In this document: positions 8,787-17,417 of the stretch, in pieces | How the letters are laid out: each line of letters starts with the position of its first letter | Position numbering within the stretch: the first letter of the stretch is position 1 | Assembly (NCBI GenBank): GCA_963457535.1 | Contig: OY734803.1 | Span: 992,001-1,056,000, forward strand | DNA length: 64,000 nucleotides | From: JAHRAW01 sp028066695 | GTDB taxonomy: Bacteria > Pseudomonadota > Gammaproteobacteria > Arenicellales > Poriferihabitantaceae | Reading direction: 5' to 3' | Notes under the pieces: generated by a model | What the model saw: only the letters and a program-made list of their open reading frames with translations | Database searches by the model: none | Told to the model about the DNA's origin: nothing | Translations under genes and position numbers: made by a program

Positions 8787-11084
8787 ATGACGCAGCAAGC
8801 CGAAACCGCCGAGCCCAAAATCGCCGCCTACCTGTGCGCCGGTTGCGGCCTCGGCGAACGCCTGAATCTTGAGCGCCTCGCCAAAGTCGCGGCCGAGGCC
8901 GGCGCCGGCGCGGTGGAACAACATGAAATGCTGTGCGGCGAGGACGGCGTGGCGCGCATTCGCGGCGGCATTCAAGACGGCGCGACGCATTTGGTGCTCG
9001 GCGCCTGCTCGCGCCGCGCCAAAACCGGCGCGTTTAATTTCGCCGACGACGGCGCCGCGGTCGCGCGCGTCAATTTGCGCGAAGGCGTGATCTGGACGCA
9101 GCCGGAGGACGCCGGCGAGACCACGCAGGAAATGGCCGATGACTATTTGCGCATGGGCTGCGCCGAAGCGAAATTCATGCGCGCGCCGCGGGCGATTGCG
9201 GCCGACGAGCGCGGCGCCAACAAGCGCATTTTGGTGGTCGGCGGCGGCGTCAGCGGCATGACCGCGGCGCTGGAAGCGGCGCGCGCCGGCTACGAGGTGT
9301 TGCTCGTGGAAAAAAGCGGCGCGCTCGGCGGCTGGGCGAAATCGCTGCACCGCCGCCTGCCGCGCCGCGCGCCGTTTTCCGCGCCGGCGGAAAACGACAC
9401 CGCCGAACTGTGCGCGGCGGTGGAGCATGAAAAAAACATCACGGTGTTTTTGAACGCGCATATCGCCCGCACCAGCGGCGCGCCGGGGCGCTTCTCGGCC
9501 GACATCGCGCAATCTGAAAACACGCGCACCGAAAACATCGGCGCCATCGTGCAGGCCAGCGGCTTTCGCCGCTACGACGCGTCGCAACTCCCGGAATTCG
9601 CATACGGCAAAACGCCGGATGTGGTCGACCAAATGGAACTGGAAGCGCTGGCGCGCGCCGCCGAGGAAAACGGCGCGCCGATTGCGCGCCCGTCGGACGG
9701 CAAGGCGGTGCAAAGCGTGGTGTTCGTGCAGTGCGCCGGGCAGCGCTCGGAAAAGCCGGGGCACCTGCCGTATTGCTCGGGTTGCTGCTGCGGCGTCAGC
9801 ATCAAGCAGGCGATGTATTTCAAAATGCGCGACTCCGAAGCGGACGCCAACATCATCTACACCGACCTGCGCGCGCCCGGCAACGGCGAGGACTTTTACC
9901 GCGCGGCGCAGGAGATGGGCGTGGTGTTCACCAACGGCGCGGTGGAGCGCGTGGAGGCGGGGACGAATGGCGCGCAATTGGCGGTGCATTTTCGCGACCA
10001 TGTGCTGGACGAAGACGCGGTGGCGCGCGCCGATTTGGTGGTGCTGGCCACCGGGCAGGTCGCCAACTCGGGAGTGGACATTTCCGCCGTTGAAAAAAAT
10101 GAAGACGGCGAGAAAGAAAAAAACGGTAACGGAAAAGACGAGAGCGCCGAAAAAAAACCGGCGCAAGTCTCGGTTCCGGTGGAATCCATTCTGCAATTGG
10201 ACTACCGCCAGGGCCCCGACCTGCCCCACCTGAAGCACGGCTTCAGAGACTCCCACTTCATCTGCTTTCCGTATGAAACCCGCCGCACCGGCATCTACGC
10301 GTGCGGCCCGCCGCGCCGCCCGATGGACATGCATCAGGCGATGGAGGACGCGACCGGCGCGGCGCTGAAGGCGATTCAAGCGGTGGAAAACGCCGGCCTC
10401 GGCCGCGCCGCCCACCCGCGCGCCGGCGATTTGTCCTTCCCGTCCTTCCGCCGCGACGGCTGCACGCAATGCAAACGCTGCACGGTGGAATGCCCGTTCG
10501 GCGCGATAGACCAGGACGCCGAAGGCTACCCGCAGTTCAACGAGTCGCGCTGCCGCCGCTGCGGCACCTGCATGGGCGCCTGCCCGGTGCGCGTGATTTC
10601 CTTTGAAAATTATTCGGTGGACACCGTCGGCCAGCAGATCAAGGCGATAGATATGCCCGACGAATTTGACGAGAAGCCGCGCATACTGGTTTTGGCATGC
10701 GAGAACGACGCCTACCCCGCGCTGGACATGGCGGCGCACAACCGAATCCATTACAATGCTTTCGTCCGCGTCATTCCGATTCGCTGCCTCGGCTCGGTCA
10801 ACGCCATCTGGGTCACCGACGCGCTGAACGCCGGCTTTGACGGCATCATGCTGCTCGGCTGCAAAAAAGGCGACGACTACCAGTGCCACTTCGTCACCGG
10901 CGCCGCGCTGGCGCATGAACGCATGGGAAAAATCGACGACACCTTGAACCAACTGCAACTGGAGCCGGAGCGCGTGCGCGCGTTTGAGGTGGAAATCACC
11001 GACATCGCGCGCGTCCCGCAACTGATCAACGACTACGCGGCGAAAATCGACGAGATCGGGATGAACCCGTTCAAGGGGTTTTGA
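8787..11084 (+). CDS. qmoB: QmoB-like HdrA/MvhD fusion flavoprotein
   Basis: A 765-residue protein with four parts: an N-terminal CCG/Cys segment (CAGCGLGERL...CSRRA), an HdrA-type FAD domain from about residue 147 (ILVVGGGVSGMTAAL), two 4Fe-4S ferredoxin motifs (CTQCKRCTVECP from Cys559, CRRCGTCMGACP from Cys589), and a C-terminal MvhD-like iron-sulfur domain (about 625-765, ILVLACENDAY...LLGCKKGDDYQCHF). This order is that of QmoB. A Lys/Glu/Asn-rich insert of about 22 residues sits near 432-455. HdrC starts 2 bases after its stop, so expression is probably translationally coupled. Confidence 0.9.
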   Translation: MTQQAETAEPKIAAYLCAGCGLGERLNLERLAKVAAEAGAGAVEQHEMLCGEDGVARIRGGIQDGATHLVLGACSRRAKTGAFNFADDGAAVARVNLREGVIWTQPEDAGETTQEMADDYLRMGCAEAKFMRAPRAIAADERGANKRILVVGGGVSGMTAALEAARAGYEVLLVEKSGALGGWAKSLHRRLPRRAPFSAPAENDTAELCAAVEHEKNITVFLNAHIARTSGAPGRFSADIAQSENTRTENIGAIVQASGFRRYDASQLPEFAYGKTPDVVDQMELEALARAAEENGAPIARPSDGKAVQSVVFVQCAGQRSEKPGHLPYCSGCCCGVSIKQAMYFKMRDSEADANIIYTDLRAPGNGEDFYRAAQEMGVVFTNGAVERVEAGTNGAQLAVHFRDHVLDEDAVARADLVVLATGQVANSGVDISAVEKNEDGEKEKNGNGKDESAEKKPAQVSVPVESILQLDYRQGPDLPHLKHGFRDSHFICFPYETRRTGIYACGPPRRPMDMHQAMEDATGAALKAIQAVENAGLGRAAHPRAGDLSFPSFRRDGCTQCKRCTVECPFGAIDQDAEGYPQFNESRCRRCGTCMGACPVRVISFENYSVDTVGQQIKAIDMPDEFDEKPRILVLACENDAYPALDMAAHNRIHYNAFVRVIPIRCLGSVNAIWVTDALNAGFDGIMLLGCKKGDDYQCHFVTGAALAHERMGKIDDTLNQLQLEPERVRAFEVEITDIARVPQLINDYAAKIDEIGMNPFKGF

Positions 11085-11086
11085 GC

Positions 11087-11704
11087 ATGACTTCGGCCGT
11101 TGAGAAATACCGCAACAACTTCCTGCGCGAAGTGGAGGCCAATGTGGAGGAAGGCGAGTGGGTGAAAATGTGCATGCAGTGCGGCGTGTGCAGCGGCTCG
11201 TGCCCGCTCGGCGACGCCTGGGAGCATCCGCCGCAGGAACTTTTCATGATGATCCGCGCCGGCAAGCGCGACCAGGTGCTGGCGAGCGAATCCATGTGGA
11301 TGTGCACCTCGTGCTACTCGTGCATCACCAGGTGCCCGCGCGGGCTGCCGATCACGCACATCATGCACGGCCTCGCCAACTACGCCAACCGGCTCGGCAT
11401 CGCGCCGAAGATGAACCCGACGCGGCGTTTCGCCAAAATTTTCTGGGACAACATCGCCCATACCGGGCGCGTCAACGAAACCAAACTCTCGCTGCGGCTG
11501 TATTTTATGGACGGATTTTTCACCGGCCTGCGCCGCGCGTTCGCGATGCGCAAAGTCGGGCTCGGCATGCTGCGCACCGGGCGGCTCAACCCGTTCGGCC
11601 TGTTCCGCGCCGGCGGCATCGCGCGCAAGGGCGAACTTCGCAAACTTCTCGCGCGCGCGTATGAAATTGAAGACGCGCGCAAAAACTTCGGCAAACGCAA
11701 CTGA
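11087..11704 (+). CDS. hdrC: HdrC-like 4Fe-4S protein of the Qmo module
   Basis: A 205-residue soluble HdrC-family protein with two 4Fe-4S motifs: CMQCGVCSGSCP (Cys29, 32, 35, 39) and CTSCYSCITRCP (Cys73, 76, 79, 83). It should relay electrons between QmoAB and HdrB. Classical Qmo has instead a QmoC subunit that fuses an HdrC-like domain to a membrane cytochrome b. No long hydrophobic segments occur here, so membrane or quinone contact must come from elsewhere. The start ATG at 11087 follows the qmoB stop directly. Confidence 0.9.
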   Translation: MTSAVEKYRNNFLREVEANVEEGEWVKMCMQCGVCSGSCPLGDAWEHPPQELFMMIRAGKRDQVLASESMWMCTSCYSCITRCPRGLPITHIMHGLANYANRLGIAPKMNPTRRFAKIFWDNIAHTGRVNETKLSLRLYFMDGFFTGLRRAFAMRKVGLGMLRTGRLNPFGLFRAGGIARKGELRKLLARAYEIEDARKNFGKRN

Positions 11705-11716
11705 CGCGGGGGAAAC

Positions 11717-12631
11717 ATGGCGACCAAAGAATACTCCTTCTATCCGGGCTGCTCTTCCGAGCGCAAATCGTCGGCGTCCAATTACATGGTGTCGGTCAAC
11801 ACCATGTGCAAAACGCTGGACATCAAACTCAACGAAATTCCCGACTGGAACTGTTGCGGCGCGTCCATCGGCTACGCCGACGGCGGCGAATTGCCGCGCC
11901 ATGTCATGAACGCGCGCAACATCGCGCTGTCGCAGCAGCACAACAAGGGCCAGGACATCGTCGCCACCTGCGCCGCGTGCTGGCTCGGCGCGAAGGAGTC
12001 GGTGGAGCGGCTGTCAAAGTCGGAGCAGTTGCTCGCCGACACGCAGAGCATTCTCAAGGACGCCGGCCTGCAAGTGGACATCAACGAAAAAACTTCCGCC
12101 GGCGTGCGCCACATGGTGGAAGTTTTGATCGAGGACTTCGGCTACGACGCGCTCGCCGCGCCGGTCAAAAAACCGCTGGAAGGCATGAAAATCGCCGGCT
12201 ATGTCGGCTGCCAGACCAACCGCCCGTTCGGCATTGACGGCGAGTCTTTTGAAAACCCGAAATACCTGGACAAAATGGTGGAGGTCATGGGCGCCGAGCC
12301 CGCGGAAAAATACGAACAGAAAGTCACCTGCTGCGGCGGCGCACTGGCGTTTTCCGAGCCGGAAAAAAGCCAGGCGCAAATCAAGGACATCGTGGAGTCC
12401 GCCTACGACCACAGCGCCGACATGATCGTCACGCCCTGCCCGGTGTGCCAGATGAATGTGGAGGTGTACCAGGACAACATCAACAAAACCTACGGCACCA
12501 AGTTCAAAATGCCGGTGGTGTATTACAGCCAGTTGATGTCGGTCGCCTACGGCAGCAGCGCGAAAGAGGCCGGACTGGACGGACAGGTGATCCGCGCGAA
12601 GAAATTGGAGGAAGCGGCGAAGCGGAAGTGA
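11717..12631 (+). CDS. hdrB: HdrB-like CCG-domain protein of the Qmo module
   Basis: A 304-residue HdrB homologue with two cysteine-rich CCG domains. The first has the GCSS...NCCGA...CAACWLG pattern and the second CCGGALAF...CPVCQM. In methanogens such domains bind non-cubane 4Fe-4S clusters that cleave disulfides; here the module replaces QmoC, as described for some sulfate reducers and sulfur oxidisers. The ribosome binding site GGGGGAA lies just upstream of the ATG. The final codons overlap a possible GTG start of the following helicase gene (GTGA at 12628). Confidence 0.9.
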   Translation: MATKEYSFYPGCSSERKSSASNYMVSVNTMCKTLDIKLNEIPDWNCCGASIGYADGGELPRHVMNARNIALSQQHNKGQDIVATCAACWLGAKESVERLSKSEQLLADTQSILKDAGLQVDINEKTSAGVRHMVEVLIEDFGYDALAAPVKKPLEGMKIAGYVGCQTNRPFGIDGESFENPKYLDKMVEVMGAEPAEKYEQKVTCCGGALAFSEPEKSQAQIKDIVESAYDHSADMIVTPCPVCQMNVEVYQDNINKTYGTKFKMPVVYYSQLMSVAYGSSAKEAGLDGQVIRAKKLEEAAKRK

Positions 12632-12648
12632 CGGCGGTCGCGGTGGAA

Positions 12649-15357
12649 ATGCTTTTGCTCGCCGCGCTCGTTGTAGCGGCGGTGGCGGTGGCGGCCGGCG
12701 TGTTTTTCGCGCGCCGCCGAAAACGCGCGCGTGAACTTCTCATTCAGGCGTGGCGGCGGCAATACGAACTGGCCGATGCTGCCGGCGTGCTTTTTGCGCT
12801 CCGCCGCAAACGCGCGCGCGGATTTCTCATGTGGATGCGGCGGCAACGGGACGAACTGATTAACGCGGCCGGCGGCGAATATCTCAATTGGGAAAAAGCC
12901 AAGCGGGTTTTGTCCGGCGCGGAAGAATCCAAATCGCCGCGGCTCGAACAAGAAGAGGCGCGCAAGATGGTTGACAAAATCAACGAAGATTTTGTTGAAC
13001 AGCGGCTCGCCGATTCCAGGGGTTTGTTCGACAAGCGCGGACTGACGCCTGCGCAGCGGCTCGCGGTGGTGCGCGACGAGGACGCCAACCTGATTAACGC
13101 AAGCGCCGGTTCGGGCAAAACGCGCACCATCCTCGCCAAAGTGGAATACCTGATCGCGCGCGGATTGGCCGCGCCGGCCGATATTCTGGTGCTCGCCTAT
13201 AACAAAAAAACCAGCGTGGAAATCGCCGCAAAGATGAAAGCGACGGCGCCGGGCGTCGTCGTCCGCACCGTGCATGCGCTCGGCCGCAATATCGTCAAAC
13301 AGGTGGAAAAGAACCCGGTAAAAATAAGCGAACTGGCGAAAGACGATCAAAAACTGGGGCGGTTCTTTCTCGATTTCTTGCTGGGAAATTCAGCCCTGCT
13401 TCAGAGGATCATTGCGTTTTTCTCGGCGCAACTTTTCGACGGCAACCCGGCGGAGGGCGCCTCCACCAAAGACGAGTATTGGCGCAAGTGCCAACGACAG
13501 AACATGCGGGCGCTCAACGACGTCAAACTTAAGAGTCACGAAGAAGTTCAGATCGCCAACTGGCTTATTCTGAACGGGATCGATTGGGAATACGAAAAAC
13601 CGTATCCGCACCACGAGGAAAATCGCCAGCACAATCCGGACTTTTATTTGCCGGAGTATGACTTGTGGGTCGAGCATTTCGGCATCGACGAGCACAACAA
13701 CACCGCGCCTTGGGTGGACAAGGAAAAATATCTGCGTGAAATGGAATGGAAGCAGGAGCAGCACAAAATCCACCAAACGAAACTCGTGGAAACTTACAGT
13801 TACGAATCGAAGAAAGCGGGCGGGCTGACGCGGGCGCTGGACGACAAACTCGCCGAATGCGGTGTCGAAAAAAACCCGCTTTCCGCCAAGCAAGTCGACC
13901 GTCTCACGCGGGGGAGGAACTTGCCGCTTCCCGCATTCATCAATTTGATGCAGCGATTCCTTGTGCTCTGCCGCGAAAACAAATTGGCCGATGACGCGCT
14001 CAAGGCGCGCGCAACCGGCTCGCACGACCGGGGATTTTTGGATTTGTTCGGCGTGTTCCGCGCGCGTTACGAAGAGCGCCTGAAAGCCGACGGCGAAATC
14101 GATTTCACGGACATGATCGTCCGCGCCCTGGAGTATGTGCGGGCGGAAAAATACCGGTCCCGGTTCAAATACATTCTGGTGGACGAATACCAGGACATGA
14201 CAAAAGTGCGGATGGAATTGCTGACCGCGCTTCAGCGGCAAGCCGAGGATACGCGTTTGTTTTGCGTCGGCGACGACTGGCAGTCCATTTACCGCTTTCA
14301 GGGCGCGGATGTCCGGCTGATCACGCATTTTGGCGATTATGTGAATGCGTTTGCGCGCACAGATCTCGACAAAACTTTCCGCTATTCGCGGGAACTGAAC
14401 GAATTCAGCGTGATGTTCATCATGCAAAACCCCGCGCAATTAAGCAAAAAAGTGGAGTCCGACACCGCCACCGGCGGCAAGCCGGTGCGCGTGGTGTACC
14501 ACCACCCCGATGCGCGGGAAACAAAACTGCGGCGCGCCATCGACATTATCGCGGCGAAATCGCCGGGCGCCGTGTTCTGCCTGATACTGGGGCGCTACAA
14601 CTACGACAAGCCGGATGAGCATGCCTGGCGCGAACTGCGGCGGCATGCCCGCGCCGGCAAAGTCTCCCTGGAATACAGCACCATTCACGCAGCGAAAGGC
14701 CGCGAGGCCGACTGGGTGATCGTGCTGGAAAACAAAACCGACGCGGACGGACGCGGCTTCCCCTCGGAGATGGAAGACGACCCGGTTCTGAACATGTTGC
14801 TGCCCGAAAATGAAAAGTTTGTCCATGCCGAAGAGCGGCGGCTTTTTTATGTCGCCGTCACCCGCGCGCGCCGCGGCGTGTTTTTGTTCGCGCCGTCGGG
14901 GGAAGCGTCCGCGTTCATTCGCGAGATTGACCCGGCTTCCGGTTTCGGCGTGCGCGAAAACGCCGCCCCATACGCGCGCTATGTCGCCTCCGAAGGTGGG
15001 CATGACGCGCGGACATTTGTCTGCCCGGCGTGCAAGGGGTGGACGATTCGCAAAATGCAACGAAAAGACGGCGGAGAATTTTACGGCTGCACGAACCATC
15101 CGCGGTGCGACGGCGCCCTGCCGGAATGCGGCGAATGCGGCGCGCCGGTTCCGGTGGCGCATCCCAGCCATGCGGACCGGCATGTCTGCGAATGCGGCGA
15201 AGAATATGAAATTTGCCCGCGCTGCAGCGAAGGCGTATTGACGCGGCGCGACGGGCCATACAGCACGTTTTGGGGGTGCTCGCGGTTTGCAAAAACCGAC
15301 TGCCGATACAGGCGCAACATCGCTGATTCCGCAAGCCGCGCGGCGCGGGAAATTTAA
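12649..15357 (+). CDS. UvrD/Rep-type helicase with N-terminal membrane segment, inserted nuclease-like domain and C-terminal zinc ribbons
   Basis: A 902-residue superfamily 1 helicase. In order: a hydrophobic N-terminal segment (about 1-18), a duplicated 29-residue basic unit (16-73), Walker A ASAGSGKT (K157), then an insertion with a PD-(D/E)XK-like pattern (E of EVQIANW, P330-D331, E342), Walker B ILVDEYQD, motif III DDWQSIYRFQGAD, and motif VI VAVTRARRG. Two topoisomerase-like C4 zinc ribbons end the protein (CPAC...GCTNHPRC and CPRC...GCSRFAKTDC). It resembles helicase IV-like enzymes. The cellular role is unknown; repair or defence are both possible. GTG at 12628 or 12643 are alternative starts. 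The stop overlaps the convergent MOSC stop as TTAA. Confidence 0.82.
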   Translation: MLLLAALVVAAVAVAAGVFFARRRKRARELLIQAWRRQYELADAAGVLFALRRKRARGFLMWMRRQRDELINAAGGEYLNWEKAKRVLSGAEESKSPRLEQEEARKMVDKINEDFVEQRLADSRGLFDKRGLTPAQRLAVVRDEDANLINASAGSGKTRTILAKVEYLIARGLAAPADILVLAYNKKTSVEIAAKMKATAPGVVVRTVHALGRNIVKQVEKNPVKISELAKDDQKLGRFFLDFLLGNSALLQRIIAFFSAQLFDGNPAEGASTKDEYWRKCQRQNMRALNDVKLKSHEEVQIANWLILNGIDWEYEKPYPHHEENRQHNPDFYLPEYDLWVEHFGIDEHNNTAPWVDKEKYLREMEWKQEQHKIHQTKLVETYSYESKKAGGLTRALDDKLAECGVEKNPLSAKQVDRLTRGRNLPLPAFINLMQRFLVLCRENKLADDALKARATGSHDRGFLDLFGVFRARYEERLKADGEIDFTDMIVRALEYVRAEKYRSRFKYILVDEYQDMTKVRMELLTALQRQAEDTRLFCVGDDWQSIYRFQGADVRLITHFGDYVNAFARTDLDKTFRYSRELNEFSVMFIMQNPAQLSKKVESDTATGGKPVRVVYHHPDARETKLRRAIDIIAAKSPGAVFCLILGRYNYDKPDEHAWRELRRHARAGKVSLEYSTIHAAKGREADWVIVLENKTDADGRGFPSEMEDDPVLNMLLPENEKFVHAEERRLFYVAVTRARRGVFLFAPSGEASAFIREIDPASGFGVRENAAPYARYVASEGGHDARTFVCPACKGWTIRKMQRKDGGEFYGCTNHPRCDGALPECGECGAPVPVAHPSHADRHVCECGEEYEICPRCSEGVLTRRDGPYSTFWGCSRFAKTDCRYRRNIADSASRAAREI
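12694..12867 (+). repeat. 87-base in-frame tandem duplication in the helicase gene
   Basis: Two adjacent copies (12694-12780 and 12781-12867) of 29 codons each. Both begin GCCGGCGTG and encode AGV-(L/F)-FA-x-RRKRAR followed by RRQ-x2-EL. The copies have diverged at many positions, so the duplication is not recent. They place two basic amphipathic units directly after the hydrophobic N terminus. Confidence 0.8.
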
Positions 15358-16148
15358 GTTACCTCCACCTCATCCCCCACCCGCAGCACCCCTTCGCGCT
15401 CCACCACCGCGTTCATTCCGAAGAGCACTTCGCCGCCGCGGTCGCGGTAGGTGGACAGCGTGTGAATCGGCTCGGGTCCGGCGAGAACGCCGGCCTGCGG
15501 GTCCACCGTAGGCACCGAGCATCTCGCGCATTGTTTTACCAGCCGGATTTCCGCGCCGTTTATGCGCATCCGCGTCCACGCGTCCTCGGCGTGCGGCTCG
15601 CAGCCGTCCACCACGATGTTCGCGCGGAATCTTTCCATGCCGACCGGTTCGCTGAGTTTTGCGTTGAGGTTTTCCAGCGAGGCGCGGGAGAGAATCAGCA
15701 GCGGAAAACCGTCGGCGAAATGCGTGTGCTCGCCCTCGCGCGCGTATTGCCGGTCGCACTGGCGCGTTCGGTCGCCGGGGAACGCGACCAGTTTGCATTC
15801 CTCGCCGAGCGCCTGGCTCAGCCAGCCGGCGGTTGGTACGCCGAGTTCCACCGCGTCCACCGAATCCCGCCACACGCGCGACTTGAGCCGCGGCATGCCG
15901 TCGTCCGCGGCCGGCACAACATGTTCATCCATGCCAAAACCGGACAGCACCAGTTGTCCGCCGCGGATTTCGGTTTGCAGCAGCGCCATCTGCGGGTGGG
16001 TGCGCTGCGTCAAAAATTCGCCGTCGGCGCGCACCACCATCCAGCGGCGGTCGTGGCGCAGGCCGGCGCGGGTCAATTCGCATTCGGCGGCGGCGTATCC
16101 GGTCAGGGATTTGACCGGGTAAATGTTGAGTTCGGCGATGGCGGGCAT
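15354..16148 (-). CDS. MOSC domain-containing protein (YcbX-like)
   Basis: A 264-residue protein with an N-terminal MOSC beta-barrel domain (LNIYPVKSLTGYAAAE) and a C-terminal MOSC domain containing the conserved cysteine context CARCSVPTVDP. YcbX-type proteins are molybdenum-cofactor enzymes that reduce N-hydroxylated compounds with a redox partner. The usual C-terminal 2Fe-2S ferredoxin domain of E. coli YcbX is absent. The ATG at 16148 gives the canonical start just before the barrel. Its stop overlaps the convergent helicase stop. Substrate unknown. Confidence 0.88.
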   Translation of the reverse strand: MPAIAELNIYPVKSLTGYAAAECELTRAGLRHDRRWMVVRADGEFLTQRTHPQMALLQTEIRGGQLVLSGFGMDEHVVPAADDGMPRLKSRVWRDSVDAVELGVPTAGWLSQALGEECKLVAFPGDRTRQCDRQYAREGEHTHFADGFPLLILSRASLENLNAKLSEPVGMERFRANIVVDGCEPHAEDAWTRMRINGAEIRLVKQCARCSVPTVDPQAGVLAGPEPIHTLSTYRDRGGEVLFGMNAVVEREGVLRVGDEVEVT

Positions 16149-16238
16149 GGGCGAAATGTTAGCACGCGCGGGGTAGCACGCGCGGGCGGCGCGCGAAAAC
16201 TGGTATGATTTTGCATTCCGCCATTCGCAACTCCGCCG

Positions 16239-17405
16239 ATGAAAACCGACACCACGCGCATCCTCTCCGAACTCATCGCGTTCGACACCACCAGCCGCAA
16301 TTCCAATTTGCGCCTGATTGAATACACGCAGGCGATGCTCGCCGACCACGGCGTCGCGAGCGATTTGACCTATGACGCCGAACGCAAAAAGGCGAACTTG
16401 TTCGCGACGCTCGGCCCCGACGGCGGCGATGTTCCGGGAATCGTTTTGTCCGGGCACACCGATGTGGTGCCGGTGGACGGGCAGAACTGGCGCACCGACC
16501 CGTTCAAAGCGGAAGTCATCGGCGACAAACTCTACGGGCGCGGCAGTTGCGACATGAAGGGCTTCATCGCGATTTGCCTCGCGCACACCGGCGAAATTTT
16601 AAAGGCGAAACTGAAAACGCCGGTGCATTTTGCGTTTTCCTACGACGAAGAAGTCGGCTGCATCGGCGTAAACGGCCTGCTGGAGGAACTCGCGCGGCGC
16701 GAAATTAAACCGCGCGCATGCGTGATCGGCGAGCCGACCAGCATGGGCGTGGTGCGCGCGCACAAGGGAATGCTTTCCAAACGCTGCCGCGTGCGCGGCA
16801 AGGCCGGGCATTCGTCGCTGACGCATTTGGGCGTGAACGCGGTGGCCATGGCCGCCGAGACGATCGCGCACATCAACTCCATCGCCGAGCGCATCGCGCG
16901 CGAGGGCCCGTTTGACCATGGCTTTAACCCGCCGCACACCACGCTGCATGCCGGCGTGATTCACGGCGGCACCGTCAACAACATCATTCCGGCCGAATGC
17001 GAATTCATTTTTGAAATTCGCAACCTGCCGAAAGAATCGCCGCTGGAATTGTTCCGCGAAGTGGAGCGGTTTGTGGAGGAAAAACTGCTGCCGAAAATGC
17101 ACGCGGTAAGCCGCGACACCGGGTTTGACTGGGAGACGCAGTCGGACTACCCGGGCCTGGACACCGAAATCGGCGCCGCGGTCATCGGCATGGTCTCGGA
17201 ATTGCTGGACAAAAAAGGCGAGCCGGGAAAAGTGTGCTACGGCACCGAAGGCGGCCTGTTCGACCGCGCCGGCATTCCGTCGGTGATTTGCGGGCCCGGC
17301 TCCATTGAGCAGGCGCACAGGCCGGATGAATATGTGGACTTGTCGCAACTCGCGCGCGGCGAAAAATTTCTGCGTGATTTGATCGGCTCGCTGCGCGCAA
17401 ATTAA
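16239..17405 (+). CDS. argE: Acetylornithine deacetylase
   Basis: A 388-residue M20-family metallohydrolase matching ArgE, which removes the acetyl group from N-acetylornithine in arginine synthesis. Metal-site motifs are SGHTDVVPVDGQ and GRGSCDMKGFIA, followed by the catalytic EE (SYDEEVGCIG), GEPTSMGVVRAHKG and, near the C terminus, GPGSIEQAHRPDEYV. Length and motif spacing are normal. A TATGAT box at 16204-16209 lies upstream, without a clear -35 element. It could act on a related N-acyl amino acid, but the motifs favour ArgE. Confidence 0.92.
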   Translation: MKTDTTRILSELIAFDTTSRNSNLRLIEYTQAMLADHGVASDLTYDAERKKANLFATLGPDGGDVPGIVLSGHTDVVPVDGQNWRTDPFKAEVIGDKLYGRGSCDMKGFIAICLAHTGEILKAKLKTPVHFAFSYDEEVGCIGVNGLLEELARREIKPRACVIGEPTSMGVVRAHKGMLSKRCRVRGKAGHSSLTHLGVNAVAMAAETIAHINSIAERIAREGPFDHGFNPPHTTLHAGVIHGGTVNNIIPAECEFIFEIRNLPKESPLELFREVERFVEEKLLPKMHAVSRDTGFDWETQSDYPGLDTEIGAAVIGMVSELLDKKGEPGKVCYGTEGGLFDRAGIPSVICGPGSIEQAHRPDEYVDLSQLARGEKFLRDLIGSLRAN

Positions 17406-17417
17406 CCGGCAGCCTCG

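Noticed and set aside
8751..11021. A 756-codon open frame opposite qmoB
   Set aside because: Shadow of a clearly assigned gene, with no recognisable motif and a typical His/Arg/Ala antisense composition.
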